DNA of 64,000 nt from positions 44,379,067 to 44,443,066 of the forward strand of contig OX359245.1 of assembly GCA_947179485.1 (NCBI GenBank). Direction: 5' to 3'. Shown here piece after piece: positions 24,259-34,745 of the stretch. The notes beneath the pieces were generated by a model. The model saw nothing but the letters and a program-made list of their open reading frames with translations. It searched no databases and was not told the DNA's origin. The stretch is from Allacma fusca (Eukaryota; Arthropoda; Collembola; Symphypleona; Sminthuridae). A program made the translations under genes and the position numbers. The number at the start of each line of letters is the position of its first letter. The first letter of the stretch is position 1.

Positions 24259-25280
24259 CACTGCAAAATAGGAATTTGAATAGAATTGTCCACATTTATA
24301 CAGAAATAAACCGAATAGAATTGAAAGCTCGATTTTTGAAGCCCTCAGACTCAGACTGGAATAGAATAGAATATGCACATGGTGGACAAGATTAAAATTG
24401 AATAGCAAGAACAGCAAATTTCTTATTCAGATCTGAGCCACTGATAATGTCGTAAACAAAACAAAATATTATCTAAAAAACTTGGATTGCATCCATTGCA
24501 TGCGTAAAAACAAATATATTTTGAGGGTAACAATTATATTATTAATTCCGACCTGTTAACTGCCAATTATTGAGTACAAATAATTATTTATTCTCTTCTG
24601 TCTTGACTGACTGCGAGTAACTAATTTAAGTAGGCTAAGAGAATTAGTATAGGACTATTTTTAAGAACTAATGTAAACATCTAAAGGTTGTAAGGGCTTA
24701 GCCCAAAATATCGACCTGAATAAAGATTATTATTATTATTATTCTCTTCTGTCTGGAAGTGACTCGTAAATTTGCTAAATATGATAATTTATTTTATTAT
24801 TATTGTCAATAGCAAGTTATAATACCAGGAACTGGAAATTGGAATTGTGAAAGAAAATGTAGTTACAGTGAATTTCTTATATGGTGGTTTTCTCTTAGTC
24901 AGCATTCCCTTTATATGGGCACGTTTAAAATGTCCCTAGGATTACATTTACATTACACCGTAGTAAGACATAGTGGCATCCTCATAAATTGGCAGGAATT
25001 TTTTCATCCCTTGGGAACCACTATATAGGAAATTCACTGTATATTTATACAGCGCACGTTACAGTATCCACTAGTTTTCAGTGCGCGGTTTTAATTGCTG
25101 ATGAATAGAATTTGAATCGGAATAGAATACGAATTTTCTAATACAGTTGGAATAGGAATAGACTTGAATAGCCTCGCCAAACCTTTAGCAGAATATAATA
25201 GGACTTGAATATACAAGACTTATTGTTAGTTATAAACGGAATAGAATAGAATAGAATTAATAACTTGAAGGGCAGCAGTG
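24259..25280. mobile_element. Non-autonomous TIR element rich in GAATAG repeats, flanked by CTCACTG(G/C)
   Basis: It begins CACTGCAAAATAGG and ends CCTTGAAGGGCAGCAGTG-like (reversed: CACTGCTGCCC). It is flanked by CTCACTGG (24251-24258) and CTCACTGC (25281-25288), a 7-of-8 target-site match, suggesting hAT. Both end regions contain many GAATAGAATT motifs. Block B shows the site without it (44120-44128). A small retroposon (24604-24739) is nested inside. Confidence 0.5.
24604..24739 (+). mobile_element. Short retroposon: LINE 3' end or SINE, with 15-bp target duplication
   Basis: The 136-bp sequence ends in GTAAGGGCTTAGCCCAAAATA, AATAAAGATTATTATTATT, a typical LINE/SINE 3' region with a TTA-repeat tail. 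It is flanked by perfect copies of TATTCTCTTCTGTCT (24589-24603 and 24740-24754), the target-site duplication. Confidence 0.8.
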
Positions 25281-25662
25281 CTCACTGCACTGTAAAAACT
25301 GCGGTCAGTCCATATGCAGACTTAAATGTAAATAAACTTGGATGTACTTGATTTCATCCTGTTACCCGGAAACTATAGATTTAATTTAAGTTTGCACAGC
25401 GGGATAACTTTCCACCTGCAGTTTTTAATGCCAGCCGGAAAGTGCTTTCGTTAACATGAATGCCGGAACAAATGAAGTACGGAATGGGTTAATCTAAGTA
25501 ACACATCCATGCATAAAATGATGGACCGTTAATATTTAGGCGGTTTAGCATGACAATAGAAGCCGCCATTTGTTGAGAAGTTACTCAAGTGCAGGGTAAC
25601 TTAGTATTTGTCATTTATCTGTGCTATCAAAATAACTTGAGGAATTTTCTAATCCCAATATA

Positions 25663-26924
25663 ATGAGTTATACAATTGTGAATGAGATTTTGGAAGATTT
25701 GAAATTTACAGATCTCTACCAACTAAAGTTCCAAGGTAAGTACTAGTGTTGGCAGATAGTATTTAAATGATATAGGACATACATATAAACTCCACAAAAA
25801 GGTAACTATACAGAGTAACTGTTATTTTAAACTGAAATGCATGTGGTTAACGTTTTGCAGATCAACATCTTTCTGACGAGGTTATGTCAATCATTTGCGA
25901 TGATGAAAAATTAAAGGAAGAAATGCGACAAATCGTCCCAAGCCTTGGCCATCGCGTCAGCATTATAAATGCGTTCAAAGTCCAAACGCAGGTCACCAAG
26001 CAGGTAACTGAATGTTCTTTATGTCCATTAAAAATTGAACTAAACTGGGTCTCATTATGGACACATCTAAAACGATCACATCATGTTAATTCCAAATGCC
26101 GTAAGTTTGTTGGCCAACAACAGGAGCTGTATGTATTATTTGTTCATTTTGTGTACAATTATTTCCTATTTCAAAAATTAGCATAACTTAATTAAATATC
26201 AATTAATTATACTTTTCTTGTACCCTTCAGATCCAATTTGATTTCAACTTATGTTATTCACTTGTATCGGACAATCTTTCTACAAAATGGAACGATATGG
26301 CTGTGAAGATTTACGAATACTTTAATTCAGCAAAGAAATCTCTGCTCGTATTTGGAGTTACTGCGGATGCTACAGGTTGTATGATTTTTTGCTACTTAAG
26401 TATTGTCAATGTTATTTTAGTTGACATAATTTCTTGGACTACAACTAATGCTTTATTTCTCTCTCAGGTTTGGATAATTCAAAGGCTGCCTTTTGTATGT
26501 TAGCAGCGCTAAATCGGTCGAAAACTAAGAAAGTCACTCAGGTGGACAGCGTCAAATCGTTTATTGAAGTAGTTAATGTGAGTATTATATTTATTCTATA
26601 TGCAATTATGAATAGTTTTTGAACCTGAACAAGTTCTAAAATCCACGAATTAATTTCTTACAGTCATTGGTGGATGTCGATGCATTAGCTCATGATTGTT
26701 GCTCAAAATCTGCAAGGGTAATTTGCAAGGGTCACCTAGCAGATTTGAATCTCCAGGAATATTTTGTAATGTTCGAAAACCGAGCTTTAAAAGAAGACAC
26801 TTTATTGTCGGCTGTCGACCTGGCATTCAAAACTTACTACGTGTTCAACATCCCTTTTCCCCAAACCTGCGCCGGAACCTGGCAGTTTATAGATTATTGC
26901 GTTTACGAAATGTGTCAGAAATGA
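25663..26924 (+). CDS. SAM-like domain + C2H2 finger protein of unknown function, five exons
   Basis: The model is exons 25663-25735, 25861-26132, 26231-26375, 26468-26577 and 26664-26924, all GT-AG, with a total of 861 nt in frame (286 aa). The exon 2 donor is the least certain: the stronger-looking GTAAGT at 26101 would lead to a stop, while TAT|GTATT keeps the frame. Residues 1 to about 65 resemble a SAM domain (ILEDLKFTDLYQLKFQDQHL, then VPSLGHRVSIINAF). A C2H2-like finger follows with C76, C79, H93 and H98 (CSLC... THLKRSHH). The C-terminal part has ENRALKEDTLLSAVDLAFKT and YYVFNIPFPQTCAGTWQFID, a pattern I associate with a large uncharacterised animal family. It may be nuclear and bind nucleic acid; that is inference. 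The gene lies in a roughly 3.1-kb segment (24259-27363) that block B lacks. Confidence 0.7.
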
Positions 26925-28190
26925 CCATTACCCTCCATTGTATTAATAAAAACTAACAACTGAAAACAACATTTTTCATCCTTTCAATATTCGTCATGAA
27001 CGGGGCTTTTGACCTTTTTAATTAAGTATCCATGGCCACGATCGTTTTAGACCTGGAGGCATCCATAAATTCGCACATATATGAAGGAGGAGCATACCTA
27101 TGTGGTATATATTCCTGCATGGATCCATACTGATTAGATAGCCTATATGTCCTTGTTTTATTCATATTTCAGAAATACTCAATACTATCCCGGCTATGCA
27201 GAAACAATCCGGGTATAACTTGTACTCATCCGGACTTATTACTGCTTGATCCGCATTGCCGGATGAAATTCATCCTGGCCATTATATGTGCTCCCTGCCT
27301 TCTTGTCCATACATAAATTTTTTACCGAACATGAAGAAACTCAGCCTGGATTTTTAAGAGTGTGGTATATTCATAAGTTAACGTTTAAGAATATTTGGGA
27401 GTTCGGAAGTATATGGTAAAACATATCAACTGTAGAGGTAATCCATGAATCAGTCTTTTACTTGGAATTTCAGAATATCTAGATTTTTTTCTCACAAACT
27501 GCGGACGGATTTTAACCAAATATAAAATTAGTATTACTGTTGACACGAGTAATGTCTCCATAAAGTTCCATCGAAGCAGTTTTTGCGATAACCGTCATTT
27601 AATTTAAATTTCTAGCCTTAATAAAAAAAACTCAAAAATTATGCGACCAATTTTAACCAAATACGAACTCGTCCTTACTATTAACACAAATCAAGCCCAC
27701 GAAAAGTTTCAAAGAAATCTTACCCGGGGGCTGACACCACCATAAAAATTCGGATACGTGCGCATATGAAAGTCTTTAATACTCCTTTGCAGTCAGAGAA
27801 TGGTGCATCTACGAGATGTATCATTACATTGGAAATCACTGACTTTTGGACAACTTGTGATTAAAGTTAACCAGTATGGGATGTTGGAGCCAGTTCTCGC
27901 CAGTATTTGCAAATAAAGAAAATCCGTGTCTTATTTATTATGTATCACTCATATGAACCAATCTGTGACCACGGAACCACTTGTGGCAAATATTAACCAA
28001 TATCGAAGCTTTGGACTGTACTTGACTTTCAAAAAAATAAATAATTTAACACGATTTCGAAACTTCAGATCGATTTTCCGCGCAAAGATGCCCGTGTTCG
28101 GACATTGCGGGCCAGGTATCTAATAAACTAGCATAAAATTCAATCAAATCACGAAGGGGTGAGTTAATTTTTAACCAAAATATAGTTATG
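26925..28190. other. Intergenic; 27364-28180 is repeated at 44128-44945
   Basis: No gene is seen. From 27364 (GGTATATTCA) to about 28180 the sequence matches block B (44128-44945), including GACGGATTTTAACCAAAT and GGACATTGCGGGCCAGGTA. It contains only short frames. The segment 26925-27363 is unique in the window. Confidence 0.6.
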
Positions 28191-28218
28191 TCCAGGGTTT
28201 CACAATTGAAAACGCCAG

Positions 28219-30100
28219 GGCATTTTGGTCATTCTAAGCATTGCTCGGCATGGGTACGGGTAATACTCGGGTAAACAAGTATGGGTATGGGTACTACCCG
28301 GGTACCGATTTCGTGTACCCGAACAATTCCGGGTACTACCCGGATACACTTTCGTCGGGCTAAAAATTACGGGTACGGATACGGGTACGGGTACTACCCG
28401 GGTACCGACTTTGTGTACCCACTCAAAATTACGGGTACAAGGATTTGAAAATGGGTATATACCCACAGGGTACGGGTATAATAGGAGGTAATTTACTCGT
28501 ACCCGCGACCATTGTACCCGAGTTTTCGGATACGTTGAGAATTGATTTTTTTTATAGCCATCATGCCCGTACGTTGGAAACTTGTGTTGGTATTTTTATT
28601 GTTTTTGAATACATTAGCTTGTTGTTAATACCCTGTTAACCTTACAATCTAGTGTATATGTATTTTGGACAGTAGTTAAAATATAGGCTTTTAGGGGAGC
28701 ATGTTTTAGGGAAAATAAATAAATAAACACAATCGAAGAATAATAACAAAATAGAAGGGCAGAGTAGGATTCACCGAAATTTTATACTGATCGTCTTTTT
28801 AATGTAGTATTTTGTCAGTAATTACATAAAGAGTCTGTGTGACACACATACATGATACTTCATTAGCTATAATGAATCGACTCACAAATTATTGTTCTGA
28901 TGAGTTGGTTGGCAAGTTATTTTGTGTTATTGGTAGTTAAATAGGAGAAGGAGGATGTTTATAACAAGATATCAATGAGTTTTTGTAGACAGAGCTATTG
29001 AGATGAAAAAATTTGTAGAACATACCGAATAAATTAAGAAAGGACAAGTCGAGTTCGCAAGTCCCAAGCAAAAACTACATATCGGTTATATCTACGTACA
29101 AAAATGCATGTACGTATGAGCTGGATGTCCTAAAACACTTCGCCCATCAGCCTATAGGCAATCAAAGGAGGAAAATATTTAACTGTGTCTTCCAGATTTT
29201 TTAAAAATAGTTCCATACTTGTAGCTCAAAACCATACAGCGGTCAAGAAAGTAAAGACTTCTTTGCTTTACTATTTTGCTTACATGTTTGCTCTTCTGTT
29301 TAATAGATGTGTTTTAAAATAGCTTAAATTTAGAAAAAAACTGTTTGATAATTGAAAGGCCATGAAATTTTACAAATACAGCAAAGGGTATTTTACTTTT
29401 GAAAATTTAATAACGAGCTAAACCTTTAGAAGCACTCCTTTAGCCAAAATACCGTAACAAAATTTTAGAAGCAAGTTGAGAATATAAGTGCAATATTTAT
29501 TTTGCATGTACTCATATGCTGATGATGGAGATGTTCTACAACTAGTAATTACTTACAATAGTGCATGCGTGGCATATTAAAAGACGTAATAATACATATG
29601 TAGTAATTCAATTTGTTTTAAACATTTTCACCAATTCCATTCCAGTTTTGATTTTTTTTTATAATAAAAAACGCTTCTAGTTTTTCTACTCTTCAATGAA
29701 AATATTATCAAATACCGCTCTTGCTAGTCAAAATTACGCACCAGGTGTCACGCATTATTACATATAACGTATTGTGTATTACATTTGGATAAATCTATAT
29801 GAAGTACTCGGGTACGAGTACGGGTACACCACTGAGATACCCGAGTATGGGTACAATTTTCGAGTATTTTTCGGGTACGGGTACAATGTGGGTAGAGGTA
29901 CATGGTTTGAGATTACATTGTGGGTACGGGTATGAAACATTTTTACCCAGATACTCGGGTATGGGTACGGGTATTGATACCAAATATTGCAATACCCACA
30001 CTTCGGGTACAGATACGGATACGGGTACCGATTTTTCGTACCCGTGCCGAGCACGGATTCTAAGTGAATAGCATTTTGGTCATCTATGGCACTTTATGCA
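28219..30100. mobile_element. Possible non-autonomous element with GGGTAC-repeat ends
   Basis: At the left, CATTTTGGTCATTCTAAGCA is followed by GCTCGGCATGGGTACGGGTA and about 270 bp of degenerate GGGTAC repeats (to about 28520). At the right, a second island (about 29805-30045) ends in CGGGTACCGATTTTTCGTAC, CCGTGCCGAGCACGGATTCT, which is inverted relative to the left end (GCTCGGCA[T/C]GGGTACG). The 1.25 kb between (28521-29790) is AT-rich without a gene. Target duplications were not resolved. Confidence 0.45.
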
Positions 30101-31540
30101 GGAATTGGCTCCAATGTTTTCGATATTTAGCTTTACCTACCTACTAATTTTGCATATTAAATTTCAAAGCAGTATGTTGCAAGTTGTAATAGACAAGTTT
30201 ATGAAAAAAAAAATTTTTTTGCTGTAAGAATTTGTTTGCATACGATGTCTAATCACTTACAATTAGACTTCGCGAGCAAAAATATTCTTGCAAAAAGATT
30301 AAATAACTATTAAGAAAACTTTACTTTATGAACTTCAAAGGTGGTCATTATCTAAATGTAGCTCTTGCATTGCTACATTTTTTGTCCTTAGATTTACATT
30401 GGTTTACTTGAGCTGATAAAATTCAATTTTCAAAGACGATCCATTTGCTATACAAGCTCCAATTTTTGAAGTTTTTATAACTGCTGCATATTTTGTAATG
30501 AAATTGCAAAATCTGAAATTCATGTAGTGGAACTTCATTTTTGATAGAAATTTTTAAGTAGTCATTATGAAAATTTGAAACGTACACAGGCACTAACTTT
30601 TTTTTTCAAAACCAAAATGATTTATAATATATGGCGTTGAATGATTATAACTTTGTTGTGATTGTAAAAATGTTTTAAGATTTTTCAAAACCTTAAAAAA
30701 CTTAGTATTTTAAACCGATCCCCAATAATAATGAATAATTATGACTATTCTTTATTTTAGAAAATTAACAATAAAATTGTCTAAAACTGCATGGGTTTGA
30801 TTATGGTAAAAAGCTCCGGACAAAACGCTAAAGAACCAATAATTGCTTACATGTTATTATCAAAATGCCCAATATGCCGAACAGGGCTGCCGGAAATGCC
30901 GAGCATTTTCAGAGTAAGGCATTTTGGGCATATTCAGTACATTTTCAGTTGGGCAGGCATAAAACCCAGGGCATTTACATTATTGAAACCCAGGTTATGC
31001 CCAATTCACTCTCAAGTATGTGAACATAAGCATATCCTTCATACCTGCAAATGAAATTAATAGATGCAATCCATTTTGTAACGTGTGAGAATCAAAACAG
31101 TACATTTGACATTCGCATTAAAACGCAAAAATGAGATACATCAAATTCTCTTGTTTGTTCAGTTGAATGCTTCATACTTTCGGCGGAGTTCTACTTTCCT
31201 GGCCACAAAATTACATTCCACCTTGCACTAATATTCCAACAAAATTTTACAGATTTTCCATCTTCCAGACCTTTCACTTAAATTTGACCAGATGGAAGGT
31301 CCTTCTACCTGGTTCCCTACGTAAATTAACATATCCCTCTGCGTTCTGGTTGGTGAAACACAAAGTGCAAACTGGAGATAGTTAATGCCCCCTGTATGCG
31401 ACTATTCAAACCGTAAATCATCGTTTTCATTTATTGGGAAAAGTAAGTCACAACGCTAAGTGTGCGTCTTTCCATTAAACAATAGTTGCTACGAAATTTT
31501 CTAAAAACGTTTTAAAACTTTTGTTTAAAGTCCTTCACTT
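30101..31540. other. Intergenic; TGCCCAAAA repeats at 30860-30990, block homology near 31000-31160
   Basis: The region is AT-rich and I can support no gene. At 30860-30990 the motif GGCATTTTGGGCATATTCAG and its complement AAATGCCCAATATGCC recur. From about 31000 to 31160 the sequence (CACTCTCAAGTA..., TGAAATTAATAGATGCA) matches 44950-45110 downstream of P450-B, so block homology continues past the islands. Confidence 0.5.
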
Positions 31541-31637
31541 CCAGAACCCCTTACTGGGCTCCAAACTCCTCGCGTGGTAACTCGTTAACCAGCTGGTGAA
31601 CCCGGGGCATGTGCCGCACGGCATTTGCCTTCTTCGG

Positions 31638-32197
31638 CTAACTGTTTTCACACACAGTACACCGGAATCGCCTTAGGCGGTGTACCGCAAACACGTGGCT
31701 GCTCTTCAGAGTACGCTCTCTGAAGTGAGCACCACATTCCCCACACGTCCGGTACATGTCGACCATCACCATTGGCACATCCCCTTCTCCAGCTTCAACA
31801 TCCCCTCTGCCAGCAGCAACTTCTCCCACCTCAACAACGCCATCCCATGTGGGTCGAACCCACCATCATCGCGAGGAACTAATGGTGGTACTTCTGAAGG
31901 AGACGGAAAAGCAATCTGGCCAGCAATTAACTTGAACCAGGCCCTATTCCCCATCGCCACGCCTGGGCACAGGGCAAAAATCTCCTCGCCCACCGCCACC
32001 TCCAGATTCAGATATGTTGGATGCATGGAATGCAACGGACATGCCGGTTTATCTATTCGGGCTACTTCCTCAAAGCATAGGAAGGGCCCGTTGCAGCCAT
32101 AGCATGTGCCGAAATTATCTGCCATTTCGCTCTCTGACCCGTATTGGCAAATTATTCGATGTTCCACAAGGGAGAGTTCATAAATTACGTCATTCAA
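31638..32197 (-). pseudogene. GC-rich Cys/His protein gene, C-terminal C2H2-like finger, probably frameshifted
   Basis: The first frame (32197-31766) starts MNDVIYELSLVEHRIICQYG and has FGTCYGCNGPFLCF and CPLHSMHPTYLNLEVAVGEE. A second, overlapping frame (31829-31638) has acidic VEAGEGDVPMVMVD then YRTCGECGAHFRERTLKSSH and RFRCTVCENS, a zinc-finger-like end. The acidic linker and finger are most easily read as the C-terminus of the first frame after a one-base shift near 31866. Composition is distinctly GC-rich compared with both flanks. I do not recognise the family. It may be a broken host gene, a captured gene, or a gene with an unrecognised intron. The stretch 32198-32660 holds nothing I can name. 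Confidence 0.4.
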
Positions 32198-32963
32198 ATT
32201 TTGAACATTTCTGACCCCCTCCCCCTAAATCACATACAATCAAATGATGCATACCCCCTCCATCATAACATCATTTGTTGCTGAAGCCATCGTAGGTGTA
32301 TATACATTATGTAAGATAGTAGTTGTCCTTGATTAAAGATTCCTGCGCGATATTCACATATAGATTCATGCTGTCCTCTGCATTAATAGTAGGAACTAGT
32401 ACTGCACAGCCTGCTATTGCTGGCTTCGAAAGGCTTCATAGTTTGTTGGTTCAGTCGCATAGCACATGATTCAGAAAAATCTGACTGCAAGGCTAGTAGA
32501 TATATAAACATTAACAGAGAAAGGCTAATGGTTTAGTCGGCTAGTATCAAAATATTCTAGACAAAATGATACAGATAATGAGATTCATAAACTGACTTCG
32601 CCAATGGAAAATACACGCCAATTGTAAATACATGCATATTACATACCACAAATAAACCGGGTAGTTCCCAATCAGAACATAATGTTGGCTAATGGTTGGC
32701 CCCACTGTTCTTAAGTTGGCGCAAGAACTGTTGGGCTTATGGTTTCATTTTCGGTTGGGAAAACGTTGGGCCAGTGTATTATTACCCATCGCGTACATAT
32801 GATGCACGCATGCTGGAGTTACCGGGTGCTTATTTAAGTTCGCGCAAGCGTTTATGCGACCTAAACGCCACGCGGAGTTCTGATATTAGTTCGGCGTCCG
32901 GCAACAGCATTGCGGCCTTCAAAGTTTCAAGTAAGTGTTTACTTTTTTTGTAATTTCTAAAAA

Positions 32964-34638
32964 ATGGCACTGAAACCTTTTTCGACCAAAACGCTATTCT
33001 CGGTTGTGACTTTTACGGAAGAAAATTCCATCGAAGTAATTCCAACTAAATGGATTTACAGTAATTGGAAGAAATGTAAATGTCCAGCAGACTTGAAGAC
33101 ATTTTCAAAGCTCAGATCTAAGCCAGAATCGGAACGCCAAAAAAGCTGGGTACCGTACGCAATCGAAGTGAAATGCCAAACAGGTAATAATTTGTTGCAC
33201 TAATTTGGCCGTGCTGTCTTAAATATTATAGATGTAACAACCGTATCAGAAATTTGTTTTCACATGTATTTTTTAATTGAAATGTATCCAAATCTTTAGA
33301 CGAGTATATGTCAGCCCAAAACCAAGCCCAACACCTTCAATTTACGTCCAATATTGAGTCGTCCGATTCAGGGACTGAAGGTCTTCAGGCCCGTAAAAAA
33401 CGGAAGACAAAACCAACTCAAAAATATCAGAATTCGAATAATTCCTTCAAGTCAAGCAAGAAGCCTGCTCCAATTCAGGATGACGGTTCATCAGAAGATG
33501 ACGAAGAGGCATTGCATATTGCTATGGAGACTCCGACGAATTTAGCTCCACTTTATAAACGTAAATTGACTTACTTTTAACATATTCTATGCTTTAAATA
33601 GGTTTTAAAATTATTGTATTAGTTTACTCAGAAAGAATTAATTTGAAATGCAGAACCAAGCCAACTAAATCATGTCATCAGTGATCCAGAAGAGACCTCC
33701 CGTAGTTCCAGTGAAAATTACAGTCAGAATTCTATAGCTTCAGCTTCAACTGGTACACCGAGCCCCTTCTTAGTGACGGATCTTCAAGCCGAATTAAGAC
33801 GTAAAAAAATTATAAAAAATAATAATTTTATTCTAAAACTATTTGTTGACTATATAGATTGACCACACTATTGTAGCCCCACTAAGTTATTAGCAAGTTT
33901 GAAATCACTTTTTGCTCTTCCCGATAGGCTTTCAGGAAGTAGTTTTGACAGAACTGCATACTATTAAAAGTGATGTTGAGATCGTGCGATCAGCTGTAGT
34001 CCGAAATAATTCTCGTCAGAATCCTGAATGTCCCTTTCACCGGCCGCTTTCAAATAATGCTGATCTCCAAGCAGCGGAAGAAAGTCTAAAGGACAGCAAG
34101 GATATTTTTGTACGTAAATACTAAAAAGTTAAAATATAGATTCGCTTTAAATGATTTAATGATAACGTATTTGATCACACATGCAGAAGAACTGGTGTGT
34201 GTCACTCGGAGGAACGTCAGCTGAAAGTCACACTCGGAGAATTCTTGGTAAATTGTTCAAGCATGAATATTCGCTGGAATTCAATTTTACTGGCAAGAGA
34301 GGAAAGCAGTCATTTTCTAAGCTTGTGATGTGCGAAGTAGTCACCAGTTAGTTGCTTTTTGAATATTTAAATAATATTTGATTTTTTCAGTAGCAACTTG
34401 TGCGGATAATTTTGAATGAGTAATTTGCTTTCTAGCACAATACTGCACGGGACAATTACCTTATACATATTTCTGTTACTGTAAATTTACAAAGCCGTGA
34501 TATAATTTAAAAATTTACTGTCTGTATGTAGGCGCTGTATTGGAGTCGCATAGAACCACTGAATGTGCAGTAGAAGAAGTTATCTCAAAATGGTTTCGTT
34601 ATGGACGCGACAGAAATGGAGGAAGAAGTAAACGCTAA
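32964..34638 (+). CDS. DUF4806-type protein, first gene of the CMC transposon, six exons
   Basis: Exons are 32964-33183, 33300-33560, 33654-33800, 33928-34109, 34187-34346 and 34532-34638. All introns are short and GT-AG, and the sum of 1077 nt is exactly in frame (358 aa). The N terminus FSVVTFTEENSIEVIPTKWI (about 12-31) matches the amino-terminal module common in insect DUF4806 proteins. A Ser/Lys-rich, acidic, probably disordered middle follows (about 75-210). The C-terminal DUF4806 region is residues about 271-345, with KNWCVSLGGTSAESHTRRIL and FNFTGKRGKQSFSKL. It is likely a nuclear DNA-binding or transposase-partner protein, comparable in position to TnpA of plant CACTA elements; that role is inference. 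It ends 107 bp before the transposase start on the same strand, and the left terminal repeats lie just upstream, where its promoter must be. Confidence 0.82.
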
Positions 34639-34745
34639 AACAGCTAATCATACTACAGAAGTTGTCTGAATTTTTTCGATTTTTTTCGAACTTCGATTGT
34701 TTTACTGCTGTATTTTAAATCAATCATTTATTAATATTTACGAAA

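Noticed and set aside
31680-32214. Plus-strand frames of 140 and 66 aa
   Set aside because: Opposite strand of the Cys/His-rich reading; they show no finger spacing or family resemblance, though the call is not certain.
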